Shown here: positions 21,590 through 34,345 of the stretch, one piece after another
Numbering within the stretch: position 1 is the first letter of the stretch
Layout: every line of letters begins with the position of its first letter
Assembly (NCBI RefSeq): GCF_947179165.1
Contig: NC_077238.1
Location: 70,415,257 to 70,479,256, forward strand
Direction: 5' to 3'
Source: Solanum dulcamara
Lineage: Eukaryota; Streptophyta; Magnoliopsida; Solanales; Solanaceae
Length of the DNA: 64,000 bases
Position numbers and translations under genes: made by a program
Notes under the pieces: generated by a model
The model's database searches: none
What the model was told of the DNA's origin: nothing
Seen by the model: the letters and a program-made list of their open reading frames with translations, nothing else

Positions 21590-24078
21590 AAAATAATATT
21601 TTTTTAAAAAACACAAATACGTTTTACGTATCAAACGGCGATTTATGTATGATTGTAGATGTTACAATGTCTGTAGAAGCACATTATCATTTTTATTAAT
21701 TTTGGATACACCATATTTAGTAAAATATTTATGTTGCTTTCAAATATATTTGAAACTCAATCTTGCTTAAATATTTTTGTTAATGTCTGATACTCACCAA
21801 CCCGTCACTAGATTCACATTATAATATTTCTAAATTAGTTTTGAGACAAATCAATCTGAAATATTTTCACATATCAAAATGATGTGTTTACAATATTGTG
21901 AAATTTAAAAGAAATATTTTGTTCATTTTAAGAAAATTACTCAAGATGAAGGGAGATTAGTTTCAAATGTCTTACAAATTTTTTTTCAAATGAAGATGTA
22001 AATTTACTACTCACATGAATTTTTTTCTTTTTATGGTAAATAAGAAAACATTTAATAATATTAGGATTGATATATAAGTTTCTTTGATCCTTTCTAGTTA
22101 ATGTCAATCTGTTTAAACCAGAGAGGAAGAAAGAACGACAAATTTATTAAGTTTATGTCATGATCCGTTTAACCTGTTTAAATGTAATGACCTATCCTGT
22201 CGTTATTAAAAATACCAGCGATAAAATGCTTGAGCTTAAAAATTTGTCTATCTAGTAGAGTTAGGCTGGGATCCACCCCACCTTGGAAAAAAAATATTTC
22301 TCTTACGCAGGAAAATCGGAAAGGATCATTTGTTTTTACCAGTGAGACTATGTGGACATTCTCATTTTTGTATAGCTTTTGGACAAGAGGGGGAAAGGAA
22401 ATATACCTTTTAACCTGCGAGGCCCTCTTAGTGATCATAACAAAAATCAACTTGCCGATGTATATGAGAAAACCCGCAATGATGACGTCGATTATGATCA
22501 TTTTTGACATACCAATTAGTGTCTGATTCTGGGACGCCCGAATCCTATTTTTTACATACCCGAGCTATTCTTTGACCTCTATACTAAAACTATACTTCTT
22601 GATCGGTGCTCCGAGTGAGATCCAGACTGGCGTGGTACTAGTTGATGTAAGATGTTCCATAAGCGAAGGTGATGTTCCTCCAAATTCTCTTCCCCTATTC
22701 TCCTTCCAACTCTATCATATGGGCTAATTGCCAAATAAATTGCATTAATTTCTCTAGAGTTTAACACAATGACCCTGTGACGACCTGAGACTATTCCCTA
22801 GTTGCCAAATGGTGCTTAGATCAAAAAGTGACCCTAAGCTAACCTTACGGACTTGCATGACTCTAAGATATCCAAAACAACAATTGAAGATAATTAAATA
22901 AGGAAGATCAACTGGAATAGGTCTATTAAACAAAATTGAAATAGAAAACATATTTGATTTAAAGATATGTAGAATCAAACTGACTGTCTAAAGGCCTCTA
23001 CTAATATGAGTTTCTAGGACAAGCCTCTAGCTAGCTCCAGACGCTAAGAGCTCACTAAATCTCTGAATCCAAGTTTCTCTGTATGAAATACAAATCAACA
23101 ATGATAACCCTTACTATGATCTGCAGGGTGCAAAATTCATAGGTCAACTGAGCTCCACAAATAATAAACAACGTAAATATAAGGTAAGTACAACACAAGG
23201 AACTACACAAGAGCTATAATAAGAAAGAAAAAGCAGTAAGAGTGAAGAAGTAGGATACAAGGAGAAAGGATGTTGAGTCAAAGAACGTACCTGGAGACCC
23301 AATCCCAGTAAGTCATAAATGACTTGGTGTTGCTAGCTCTAAACGCTGAAAAGATCAAAAAATGGAGGAAATGACCTGGAGGGGTCATTAAAATATATTG
23401 CATTGTTAAACACTGAAATTTAATTTTTGTTTTAATAAAGGTGTAGACTATATTTTATTTTAGAACTCCCTTATTGTAGTCTCCAATCTTGAAATTTCAC
23501 TAGTAATATTACAAGAAAGGTGTATACTCCTAAAATTAAAAAAAAAAAATGTTGACCTTCTCCTTGCAACCCTAGAGAGATTTTGAAAGAAATAGTTCCT
23601 TGTATAACTAATAGAATGTTGTATTTAATGGAAATAGATTAATAAATAAACTAAAAATAAACAGAAAATGCATTTTCTTCTATTGATCACAATTATCAAC
23701 ACTATTTTTTTTTCAAATTAGACTACTTAAGGATATTAATTAATGCTTGTTAGTATGTATATATTATCATGTATAAAAATGATGAGAATCAACTTTCTTG
23801 GAAAAAAGTTTTTTGTTTTCTTTATCAATAATTCCATCAAGGTTGTGTAGTAAGAATAAAAAATTGGAGAGAAGAATTTATTTGATCAGATCAATTAATT
23901 TTGTGGCAATTATATTTTTATTAGTCATAAGTCAAAACTCCTAAAATATTATTATATTTTACACGTAAGAAATCTAAAAATTAAACATAAGAAAATTTAG
24001 AAAATTCATTTATTCTGTTGAAATCGTAAAAGAGTTATGTTAATAATTTCCTCTCTTTAAAGTTACATTGAGGTATAA
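21590..24078. repeat. Array unit B spacer (first half)
   Basis: Continues from 10562 after the compound element. Co-linear with 5781-8072 and 57090-59279 spacer DNA. It ends at GAGGTATAA (24078), where an LTR begins; the unit resumes, about 600 bp further along in unit coordinates, at 50964. AT-rich, with no recognised gene apart from the frame at 22178-22510. Confidence 0.8.
22178..22510 (-). other. Unrecognised spacer reading frame with possible membrane segment
   Basis: A 110-codon minus-strand frame whose N-terminal half (MIIIDVIIAGFLIYIGKLIF) would make one hydrophobic segment, followed by a basic stretch. A related frame occurs in unit D (57810-58016, 68 codons) and a broken one in unit A (about 6290-6510). 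Because the entire spacer is duplicated, conservation is not evidence for coding, and frame lengths differ through indels. No family recognised; probably non-coding or a decayed fragment of an unknown gene. Confidence 0.25.
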
Positions 24079-24353
24079 TGTAATGACCCATTAGATCATT
24101 CTGAGAATGAGTCCTCATCCTTTCATACGAGATCCTTCCCGTAAAATTTTAATGGGTTATTTGGACTATTCGGTAACTTTGGTTAATTAGTTGAGGGATA
24201 ATTCTAGAGAATTAATTTAATTGATGGTCTAAAGTATTAATTTATTTAATACTCTATACCACTTTTCTTGTATTTATTAAATTAGGTTAGTAGGGTTTGT
24301 AAATTTTAATACATAATTAGTTCGGAAAAGGAAAAAAAATAATAAAAGAAAAG

Positions 24354-24387
<34 letters not shown>

Positions 24388-24907
24388 ATATGATGGCCTA
24401 ATTCCATCAGATGTAACGAGAAAAAAAAAGAGAACTGCGACGTCGATGGAAAAAAATTGAAAAAAAAAATACGGAGGAAGAAAGAAAAGAAAGGGGAAAA
24501 GAAAAATAAAGGAGAAGAGAAAAATAGGGATTTTCATTCCAAAGCGTCAAGGTAATTATTCTCATCCTTTCCATTAAATTTTCATGTGATTATGAACATA
24601 TTTTTAGGGTATATTGGTGGAGAAATAACACTGAAATAAGAAAATATGACCCTAGGGTTCTTCATATAAAATCTTGATTTGGGAGTCGAATAACGATACG
24701 TTTTAGCTGAAATTTGACATGTGAGTTTATTTTATCATAAGTAAAAATAATCGAAAAGAAAATTTTAAATTTGACTTCAATGACTTGGGATGACTTTTTG
24801 ACCCAATTTTTTATTCGAAAATAAATATTGCAATGTGAGTGTCATTGGATTGGTATTCTTATGAAGATTATGTATTTGAACAGATTTTAATCGTTAGAAA
24901 GCATTAC
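24079..24907 (+). repeat. Partial LTR, plus orientation, interrupted by element 3
   Basis: Begins TGTAATGACCC right after array sequence (GGTATAA, equivalent to GGTACAA in other units). It is related in sequence to the LTRs of elements 2 and 4 but oppositely oriented. It carries the weak hairpin TGATGG...CCATCA (24391-24409) after a (TA)n run. It stops after 829 bp, where another LTR starts at 24908; the five bases before it, ATTAC, would be that insertion's left duplication. The other half is lost. Confidence 0.8.
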
Positions 24908-25148
24908 TGTAACACCCCATAAATATTATTGATTCATGGATCCTTTCTTTCATGAAGTCCAAATAAATTATCAAAGTTTTCTATTTAATTCAAGCATGAA
25001 ACTTTATGGATTTTTCATATCATAATTCCAAATGCATAGATTATTAAATATATGAAATTTAATTACCTATCTTATATTAACTTATATTGGCTTTTAAATG
25101 CATTAAATTGTTGATTTATCAAAAGTCCTTATATGAAGGCATGAAAAG

Positions 25149-25345
25149 ATTTTGATCATGTTCTAAAGTATTTTGATCATGTTCTAAAAGTATTTTGATC
25201 ATGTTCTCTCATGCCTAAAGATTTTGATCATGTTCTAAAGTATTTTGATCATGTTCTAAAAGTATTTTGATCATGTTCTAAAGAAATTTGATCATGTTCT
25301 AAAGTATTTTGATCATGTTCTAAAAGTATTTTGATTATGTTCTCT
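25149..25345 (+). repeat. About 21-bp tandem repeat (TTTTGATCATGTTCTAAAG), nine copies, in U3
   Basis: Nine units contain GATCATGTTCT (the last has GATTATGTTCT), with two interruptions reading CTCATGCCTAAAG, so a higher-order triplet arrangement is visible. Each unit has the palindrome TGATCA. The array lies 480-680 bp upstream of the LTR TATA box and is absent from the sister LTR of element 1. Confidence 0.85.
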
Positions 25346-25828
25346 CATGCCTAAAGTAATTTGGGCATAACTTTTCATAGGATGGTCCAAATTAGGTGAT
25401 TCAAATTTCTGAATAACCACAACATCATTACCTACAACTTTCATTAAGAACATATCTTAAGATTCGGATTTTAAGTAGATCCAATAAATTGATCTTTGCA
25501 AGACATAGTGCTGTGACGGAATGGAGTGTTTGTAGAATAAAATTCATATCTCGATGTAGAATGCTCCAAATTGGATGATTCTTGAACTAACTGAAACTAG
25601 ACTTCTATATCTACAATTCTTATGAAGACACCAAATCCTAATAAGGAATTTATCTTATTCAAACGTAGCTTCGAAAACAGATATTCCGTTAAAAGAGATT
25701 TCATCTCACCTACCATAGAAAGATCTAGAACCATTTGACATCATTCATGACATCAAAATTCTCCATTGAATTTTCAAGATCATCCTTTATGATTATGTTT
25801 ATTTATTGTTAGGTCCCTCCTCCACACC

Positions 25829-25836
25829 TATAAATA
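25829..25836 (+). promoter_or_regulatory. LTR TATA box (element 3)
   Basis: TATAAATA in the context ACCTATAAATACCC, conserved with 1342-1349. Confidence 0.6.
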
Positions 25837-27429
25837 CCCACCTTATTTCCTCATTTTATTCACAAAGCTTTCTTAAGCAACTCTTCTCTCTATATACTTC
25901 TTTACTCCTTCTCAAATATAGTTTTAGTTTTAGTAGTATAAAAATACTACTCTAGTGATTCTTATACTCCGGGTAGTACACAAAATAAACCGGCGAGAAG
26001 AAAAGGCTAGGGGTCCAAGAGTGTTCCAATTCGAAGTAAAGCTTCCGATTTAAGGTATGTAAGGCTTTCATAGCATTGGATTGAGTTCGTCCATGCGCCC
26101 AATATTTAAATTCATTATAATTGAGTTATAGTTGAGTTTTATCCAAATCTTGAATTCTAAATAAATTAATTCTTCTTCTATTGAGTTTGATATATTTATG
26201 CATTAATATTATTATTATTGTTATCTCTCATATTATTGGAATTTTTGTTCATGGCTACTTTCCCATGAATCCTAATTAATTTGATGTTCATGAATATTTT
26301 TACACATGTTTTGAGTAAAGATGTTGGCTTTTTATTATTTTTATTGATAAAAAGAAAGTTATATGAATTAATACTATATATGTATTTTATTGAGTTTTGA
26401 AAGAGCAAAAGAGTTGAGTTTGAATGAATTTGAGCAAATGATATTTTAAGCAAGATATTTTGATGAGATATAAATGATGTTTTTGGAAGTATAATAATTG
26501 ATGAACATGAAATGAGATGAGTTTGATGATTTAAATTAAAGTCCAATGAGACTAGATGATGAGTTTAATATGAGCACATATTTTGGGAGTAGTATTGAGC
26601 ACCGAGTTGGGTAAGAGTTTAATTGACTCAAACCCCAGAACTACGTAGCCAACGTAGGATGGAGGCTATGCCTCTTAAGTCCCAAAAAGAGGACTTTGAT
26701 GAGTGGATCCAAGATGGTGATGTTCTTTACCCTGGCAAGGTATTGGATGGATGTGGCAACGACATCGCTTCGTTGTATCATCGCTAGCTCATAAGTGATG
26801 GTTGTCGGTTAGAGAAACTCCCAATTGAGTAAGCATTGCTTGTTACTATTATTTTTATTATTATATTTTAAACTTGCATTACATATTGATGTTGAGATGA
26901 TGTTGAGTTCTGAGCTGAGTTTTCTTGAGAGAAGTTTCTTGATATTTGTCCTTACCTTCCTGCCATTTTACATACTCGTACATTCCACGTACTGACGTCA
27001 TTCGACCTGCATCGTTTTATGATGCAGATACAAGTGTTAGAGATCCTCAACAGGCGCTTCGTTGAAGATCATTATTTTTCAGCTATTTGGTGAGTCCTTC
27101 TTATATTCGAAGGAACTCTTTATCCTTTTATTATTGTTGAGTGTGATGTTTATTTTAAGGTAGCCATGGACATGTCATTGGCACCATCTAAGAGTATTAG
27201 AGGCTTCATAGACAGAGTCTGATGATGTAATTGAAGTAGTTCTCCTTAGAAACTACTTCTTCTAAGAATTATCTATTTTTCCTTTGATTATGACAAGCCC
27301 ACAATTGGATTTCTTAAGTCTTCCACTGATGAACAAATGAGTAATGAGACCAAGTGGTTCTCTTGGAAGCCATAGATGGTTTCTGAGTGCCGGCCATGCC
27401 TAGGGTACCCTCTCGGGGCGTGACAAACT

Positions 27430-27441
27430 TGGTATCAGAGC
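27430..27441 (+). promoter_or_regulatory. Primer-binding site complementary to initiator tRNA-Met
   Basis: TGGTATCAGAGC begins five bases after the LTR end, the standard position for minus-strand priming. It is an exact match to the usual plant gypsy site. Confidence 0.9.
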
Positions 27442-27642
27442 ACAGAGTTCAAGAGTCCTAGGGTGTCTATGAAGCCATGTCTAGTAGAGTCTTGCTTATA
27501 GGTGTGTCGTGCACCACACTTATAATCAGGAGGCTATAGGACATTAGGAATTATTTCACTTCTTTCATAATATGAATTCGTGCGATAGAGTTTAACTCTA
27601 TAAAAGCTTCCTTTTTAATTCGTGCGTTTACACGTTTCAGAC

Positions 27643-28497
27643 ATGCCTCCTAAACGTTCAGCTAGTCAGAGGAACGCTGCCAGCACTGAGGTTCCACAGT
27701 CAGTGATGCCTCCACGGAGAACTAGGGGCCGACCTGCAAGGTTTACTGAGGTACCCCAAGTACCTACTGTTCAGACCACTCCTACTTCTGAGGAAGATTT
27801 TCGAGGAGCGATTGCTATGCTCACCCAGTTGGTGGCTGCTCGAAATAGTAGCCAGAGTTCACCAACTCCTAACTCTAGTTATCAAGAGCCGTCTGCTGCC
27901 ATGAGAATCAGAGATTTTCTGAGAATGAATCCACCGGTCTTCACGGGCTCCAACGTTGATGAAGACCCCCAAAATTTCATTGATGAGATGTGGAAAATAC
28001 TAAAAGCGATGCATGCTACAGAGATTGAGGGGGTTGAATTGGTGTCTTATCAACTCAAGGATGTGGCAAATGTCTGGTATAATCAGTGGGAAGAAAGTAG
28101 AGGTGAGGATGCAGAGCCTGCTCTTTGGGATGAGTTTGAAAGAGCATTTCTTGATAACTTCTTTCCCCAAGAGCTACGAGAAGCAAAAATTGAGGAGTTT
28201 GTGAACCTCAAGCAAGAGAGTATGACTGTGAAAGAGTATAGTTTGAAGTTTATTCAATTGTCCAAATATGCCCCAGAAATGATTCCTCATATGAGGTCTA
28301 AGATGAGGAAGTTTGTCTCTGGCCTAGGCAAACATGTAAAGAAAGAATGTAAGGCAATGCTAATGATTTCTGACATGGATTTTTCTAGATTGATGGTGTA
28401 TGCTCAGCAGGTTGAGGATGACAAGAAAAAGGACCGAGAGGAACACCTAAGCAAGAAGGCTAAGTCTACTGGGCATGAGAATGAGCAGAAGCAATAG
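27643..28497 (+). pseudogene. Gag (capsid) of element 3, truncated at its C-terminus
   Basis: The ATG at 27643 gives MPPKRSASQRNAAS, a basic N-terminus typical of this clade. A retrotransposon gag domain spans about residues 90-260: PPVFTGSNVDEDPQNFIDEM, YQLKDVANVWYNQW, WDEFERAFLDNFFPQELREA, FVNLKQESMTVKEYSLKF, LSKYAPEMI. The 284-codon frame has no internal lesion. The TAG stop (28495-28497) belongs to foreign LTR sequence at the junction. The zinc knuckle and everything downstream are missing. The segment could make a capsid-like protein but not a nucleocapsid. An upstream in-frame GTG at 27622 is not expected to be used in a plant. Confidence 0.9.
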
Positions 28498-29608
28498 TAC
28501 ACATAACACGGAAATACAAGCATCTACAAGCTTAAACTGAGGTTTAGAAATTCACTTGCCTTAATTAATCAAGCAATTACACCGGTACTTGAGCCTTCCC
28601 TTTTCGTTGGGTCTCCAAATCAATGTAATCTAGTCAAATAAATAACCACAATAAGATTTTGAAACTAACAACACCCATATTATTATATGTCTAGCCTAGA
28701 CCCAAAACCTACCCAAATCTATAATCAAGTTCTTAATGTTGACGTCAAATAACATGTCAACTCTCATATTTCCAAATTTTAAGCCTAGGGTTAGGTTCTA
28801 ATTTCCCCAATATTATAAATTTAATGTAATTCATAAAATATAATATACCTAATATTTAATTATCTATTTTAATATATCAAAATTCAGGAACTAACTCATT
28901 CTATGTCATTGAAGTCAAATCTGAAATTTTCTTTCCGATTATGTTCACTCATGATAAAATAAACTCACATGTCAAATTTTAGCCAAAACGGATCGTTATT
29001 CGACCCCCAAATCAAGATTTTATATGAAGAACCCTAGGGTCATATTTTCTTATTTCAACATTGTTTCTCCACCAATATACCCTAAAAATATGTTCATAAT
29101 CACATGAAAATTTAATGAAAAGGATGAGAATAATTACCTTGACGCTTTAGAATGAAAATCCCTATTTTTCTCTTCTCCTTTATTTTTCTTTTCTCCCTTT
29201 CTTTTCTTTCTTTCTCCGTATTTTTTTTCCCCAATTTTTCTTCTTCTTCTTTTTTTCGCTGCGCCGCTGTTCTGTCTTTTTGTTTTCGTTATATCTGATG
29301 GCATTAGGCCATCAGATTATATATAAAAAAACTTTTCTTTTATTATTTTTTTTTTCTTTTTCCAAACTAATTATGTATTAAAATTTACAAACCCTACTAA
29401 CCTATTTTAATAAATATAAGAAAAGTGGTATAGGATATTAAATAAATTAACACTTTAGCCCATTAATTAAATTAATTATTTAAAATCACCCATCAATTAA
29501 TTAAATGAAGTTATCGAATAGTCTAAAATTTACAATTTAAATGTACGGAATGAGTCTTTTATGAAGGGAAGAAGACTCGTTCTCAAAATGACCTAACGGG
29601 TCATTACA
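28495..29608 (-). repeat. 3' LTR of element 4, truncated
   Basis: Matches 34613-35719 nearly base for base, starting at TAGTACACATAACACGG. The hairpin is at 29293-29317. The LTR end GGGTCATTACA (29608) is followed by the minus-strand polypurine-like boundary (TTATCCACCACT in plus reading). Confidence 0.88.
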
Positions 29609-32600
29609 TTATCCACCACTAAAAATCATGTTCGTCTTCGAACATAAAGAAGGAAAAGGAAGAATAGTTGACGTTACCTAAAGCTTGAGTTATTATATTC
29701 TAGAGTCGGTGTTCATCCCTCCAAGTGAGCTCCTCCTTAAGACCATTCCATCAAGATCAACTAGTAAGAATTGAATTTTTGAATCAAACCTTGGTAGATT
29801 TACAAATCAGGAGTGATTACCAAGCCATAAACTAACCCATGAATTCAATTTGAATCGAAACATATTGAATCATAGCACAACCACCAAGGAGAGTCTTTTC
29901 TCACATACTTACGATGAAGTTCTTAATACCGGCTACAACCAGAAGTGAACTTGAACAACCACCATATACTCATAATGTGCAAACCATCACAGGTTTTGTC
30001 AAGATTCCATTCTCACTACCAAAGCTTTCCACGATCTTAAGTTATACAAATCTGATCTTTAGGCATTAGGTACTCATTACTGGAGATTATGATTTATCTA
30101 ACCCAAAGAATGAAATGATTGAATACCCTCCTAGCGAGCGATACACCCAAGCATACAAAACTTCTAATAACACTATCGAAAATGGTAGATCAGTAGTTGT
30201 GATTGTAAACAACCCTTAAGAGCGGTAACACTAGACCCATTGGCCCCCCCACATTCTACCATACATAGCCAGAACGAGATCCCGACGAGAGTTAAATCTT
30301 AAGACTGTTGGACAATTGTAAATATCCATGGTAGCTCTTCTACAAATTCTTATAAAAAGAATTGTGCATGTAAAATTACTATTATACTTCAACAATCCCT
30401 AACAACACCAAATCTATCACAATTGAGATGACCAAGTTTGCAAAAGAATCCTACCCTACCAAAAGGATATCGCAGGATCGGTACACCGATCAACCACTGG
30501 GGATCCATCCATTGAAGTAGAAACACGTGTAGGCATAGGCAGCGAATCATATTTCAAATCATGTCCAAAACAAAATAGGTAGTTACATAAGAATATACGA
30601 AATCAAGATCGAATAACACAAGATACTTCTCCCATAGTGCTTATATAACACATTTTCATTCATCTGACTCCATCACTTTGATTTATTTTTATTTTTTTTT
30701 GCTACCCACAATCAACCAGTCTGTTCTCTATACCAAAACTTCGAGAAGTTCTTGGTCACCTGAATAATCCTATATAATATGAGCACATAGCCTCTATTTA
30801 CCCTCTAGTGCCTATGTAATGCATCACAATAGTTCGTATAACCCATCAACAGAGTAGTATCAACCCAATTCGATATCCTTAATAACCATGAAGAACTATA
30901 TCCCATCTTGTCGTGCATCTATAAGTCACCTACCATAATTTGAGAGTCTAACCTTACATAAAACACCTAATCTTCGACACCTCACTATTTGTCATTCAAA
31001 CCAAAAAAAACCTTCAAAAAGGTCGTTGTTACATCCCTCATAAGTATGTGTCGAACCAATTAACATTGTATAGTCATATCTGAACACAAGGGCAAAAATT
31101 CATACAATCTTCAACTTTGAACTAAGGATCTACACATAGTGTCTTATTTCTTATCATTTCTTAGATGCTTCCCATGAAGCAAATTTCAAATACCTTGAAT
31201 TGTTTAATATATCAGACTCTTATTCCTTTTGCTAACTCATTTACCAACCTTATTCTTTTGAATCAAAATTTTAAGTGAAGCCCTTTCTTAGGCCTTTTAA
31301 TGATCAAAAGTAACAACCTGTAAGACCCAAACTCTACACAAGTATTTTCAATTGCTCAAGATCTGATGTGATCGATCATTTCTCAGCTTACTAATCTATA
31401 CCTTGACGAAATCTACTGCCATAATGTAGACTTAAAATGAACAGCTTAAATTTCGAATTCCATCCATGTAATCCAATCCCATTATCTATCAACATTAGCT
31501 CATATATTGAAGACCTTTATGAATTCACATATCTTAGCTATCATTGATCGCCTCTCCATTGATCTTATTGTATCCTTCGTTAAAATTTAATTATATCAGT
31601 TACCAAACTCGAAACCACAAAAGAACTTATTACCATACTCGAGTCAAACGCCTATAGAGTTATTTCTCAAATCTTATCCAATAATTGGTAACCCATATGA
31701 ATAACACATAACACTGCCACCATAAACAGAACAAAATAAATAGAACCACGTGTCACTAAATTTAATTCTCCACTCTCTCTGAAGATACATTCGGCCCTTA
31801 CAACCAGAGAAAATATCATTGTTCTCGCCTTGTTTCGAAGGCTATACTACATTCCACTAATTATTTTTATTTATGGATTTAGATTCTTTCAAATCTATTA
31901 GAGCGGTGTCTAAACACATTCTACGACTCTCCATACAACCATGCCACTCATCAAATAGTAGAAAACCAGAAATTTAGATACCTACAAGTCATTATTATCA
32001 TATCGAATCTATTTAACCAAAAATCCTTAAAGTATGGTTGTGTCCTGATCATAATACATCACAAATTCTTATTACCGTTATGCTCAATAACCATTGCCAT
32101 CATCTCGAAGTAAACCTTCTCAATCGACAAGACACCTTAAACCCAGTTATACCAATGAAATCCAATGGAATAAGCCAATTTTATGCGCACCCTCACTAAA
32201 ATTCTTAATTTCCCTCACACAAGTATACTCACTGCTACTTTCTTTAACCATAAGCTTATCATTCTGATATCCATCCACTCCCTTGGAGTTTACGGTTAAA
32301 TTACAAGTCCTCACTTAGAATTCTCGGGATAATTTCACAACCTAAATGCATTAATCATACCAAAATCCACCACTAAGATCTTCCTTATAACCAATGCTTA
32401 CTCCAAGCATCCGTAGTAACAAACTAGTTAATTTTTCAAATGTGAATGCAACATCAAATCTCATCATATGAGAAGATGATACAACTGATAACTCTTTAAA
32501 TAGTCTGTAATCACACTTAATAATCGATGTATTTGTTTTTGTATACCAATAGTAACACACCGTTAAAGTTGGATAGATCCACCACTACAATAAATCATAC

Positions 32601-33471
32601 CCACCATAAAGATCATACCTAGATAGTTTACATCTTCCTAAACATTACGTAACTGTCATACATTACCAACACATTTCAGTTTCCAGTCAAAATCGATATC
32701 ACTCTTCAATAGGTAAGGTCAATAGCAGAAGCAACACAACCCATAACCCTAACCAAATAATCACAAGTACCGCGGTAGTAGACTTATAATAACCCTTCCT
32801 GATATACATCCACCTTATCAAACCGTTGTAGAAATTCTGACCTCGATTAGCGTAAAATCATCCTTATCACACACTATGTAACTCATTCACTCACAACAAA
32901 CTTCACGGTCTGTAGTCTCCAAGGGCACAATGCTCACAACATAGTCATTCCCCCAATTATACCATTCTCAATTGTAGAACCACTTCAAATATCGGATAGA
33001 CCAAACAAGCGTCATTCTCGATGCTTAACCACTATCCAGAAATATAAGACGTTTATATAATCCTCCAAACCATTGTTCCTCTTTCTATACCATATCCTCA
33101 AAGTACATTATTGAACCATAACCTTACTTACTCCTTTAAAATCGTTGTGCATTACAAGTCTCACCATACATCCTTTCCATAAGTTTATTACTTCCACCTC
33201 CAAATTAAATCTAGACCACGTGATGACATTTCAACTACACGCACATAGAATTAGGCAAGAGTCACGACTATATATAAGAGAACGGAGTGAGGCAATAGAT
33301 AGATCGGATCAAGGACGCACGATAGAGAATCAAAAGGTGAAGATATTTCCTAAAAGTCCTCATAGCCTCTCGAAGATAAGTACAGACGTCTCCGTACCGA
33401 TCCTCAAGACTCTACTTAGACTCGGCTTGTATACACGTGAGACCTATGAATCTGGGGCTATGATACCATTT
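29609..33471 (-). other. Non-coding interior of element 4
   Basis: 3.86 kb without a reading frame of retroviral type on either strand. Scattered stretches resemble the gag-protease side of element 2: near 30520 (GAAACACGTGTAGGCAT, as at 14435), 32280-32370 and 32720-32860. It therefore looks like a heavily decayed or rearranged gypsy interior that still transposed, of the LARD type (large retrotransposon derivative), rather than unrelated filler. No captured host gene was recognised. Confidence 0.6.
33457..33468 (-). promoter_or_regulatory. Primer-binding site of element 4
   Basis: Minus strand TGGTATCATAGC, one base off the canonical TGGTATCAGAGC, three bases inside the 5' LTR. Its retention in an element without genes supports mobilisation in trans. 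Confidence 0.8.
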
Positions 33472-34220
33472 TGTCATGACCCGAATCCAGGTGTGATGGC
33501 ACTCATCTCAACCCACCGAGATAAGTCAGCCTAAAACTCAACGGAAAGTAAATGCGGAAGTAATTGAGATAAAGAAAGGTTTAACTTAGTCAAAAATAAA
33601 TAAATAATCTCAAAATCTTCCAAGACTGGTTGTCACGTGTACAAGCCACTAATACCTTACCGAAGTACGAAAAAGAATACAGTCACAATGTCTTTGTCTC
33701 TAGAATAGGACTAAAACATAATAAAAGAGTAAGAGGTGTCCGCTAGATGGATGTAACAGCTACCTCAACACTCGAGATGATAGCCTCAGATGTGGTAGAG
33801 AATACTAAGAGATCAAGAAGGTCCGGGCTCATAACCTACACAAGTGTAGAAGCAAGGGGTGAGTACCAAATAACACGGTACTCAGCAAGTGAATAACTAA
33901 AACTAAGCCAAACTTGATAGACACAAGTACTCCTGTCCTCCCAAACGAACCTCCTTAACTACAACCTGCATAAAACCAGTCCAACTCTATACTTGTACAA
34001 TAACAACAGCAACATAGTCCACGAATACTCATCAATAACCTCATCAATGAATCATCTCCAGTCAAGTTCAGCATATACAGAGCAATAAAGGGGTAAACAC
34101 GAATTCATAAATATCAACAAAATGCGATGCAATGCAATGACATGATGCATGTCTGTCTTATCGGTACACATCCGCTGAATTAGAGTTCGGAACCCATGGG
34201 GGACATTTCTGTCCATGTAA

Positions 34221-34345
34221 CCTGCCACGGAGCGCGTGGCCCGACCCCTTTGTTTCATAATACCTGTCACGAAGCGTATGGCCCGACCCCTTTGTTTCAT
34301 AATACCTGCACGGAGCGTGTGGCCCGACCCCTTTTGTTTCATATC
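34221..34345. repeat. 42-bp tandem repeat, three copies, in 5' LTR of element 4
   Basis: Copies start at 34221, 34263 and 34304, with the core CCTGCCACGGAGCG and CCCGACCCC. The solo LTR of this family has four. Confidence 0.85.

Larger units (their letters stand above)
24908..27425 (+). repeat. 5' LTR of element 3 (2518 bp)
   Basis: TGTAACACCCC...GGGGCGTGACA. From about 25365 onward it parallels 840-2927, but the first 450 bp differ and contain a nine-copy repeat. TATA box at 25829-25836. The R-U5 part is long, about 1.6 kb. Confidence 0.9.
24908..28494 (+). mobile_element. 5' half of a Ty3/gypsy retrotransposon (element 3): LTR, PBS, gag
   Basis: A full 5' LTR (24908-27425), primer-binding site (27430-27441), leader and gag (27643-28494) lie in order. 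At 28495 the sequence switches abruptly to the middle of another family's LTR. Protease, pol and the 3' LTR are missing. Same family as element 1. Confidence 0.9.

Noticed and set aside
25149..25345. Possible CRISPR-like array (regular ~21-bp repeats)
   Set aside because: Plant nuclear LTR context, contiguous repeats with no unique spacers.
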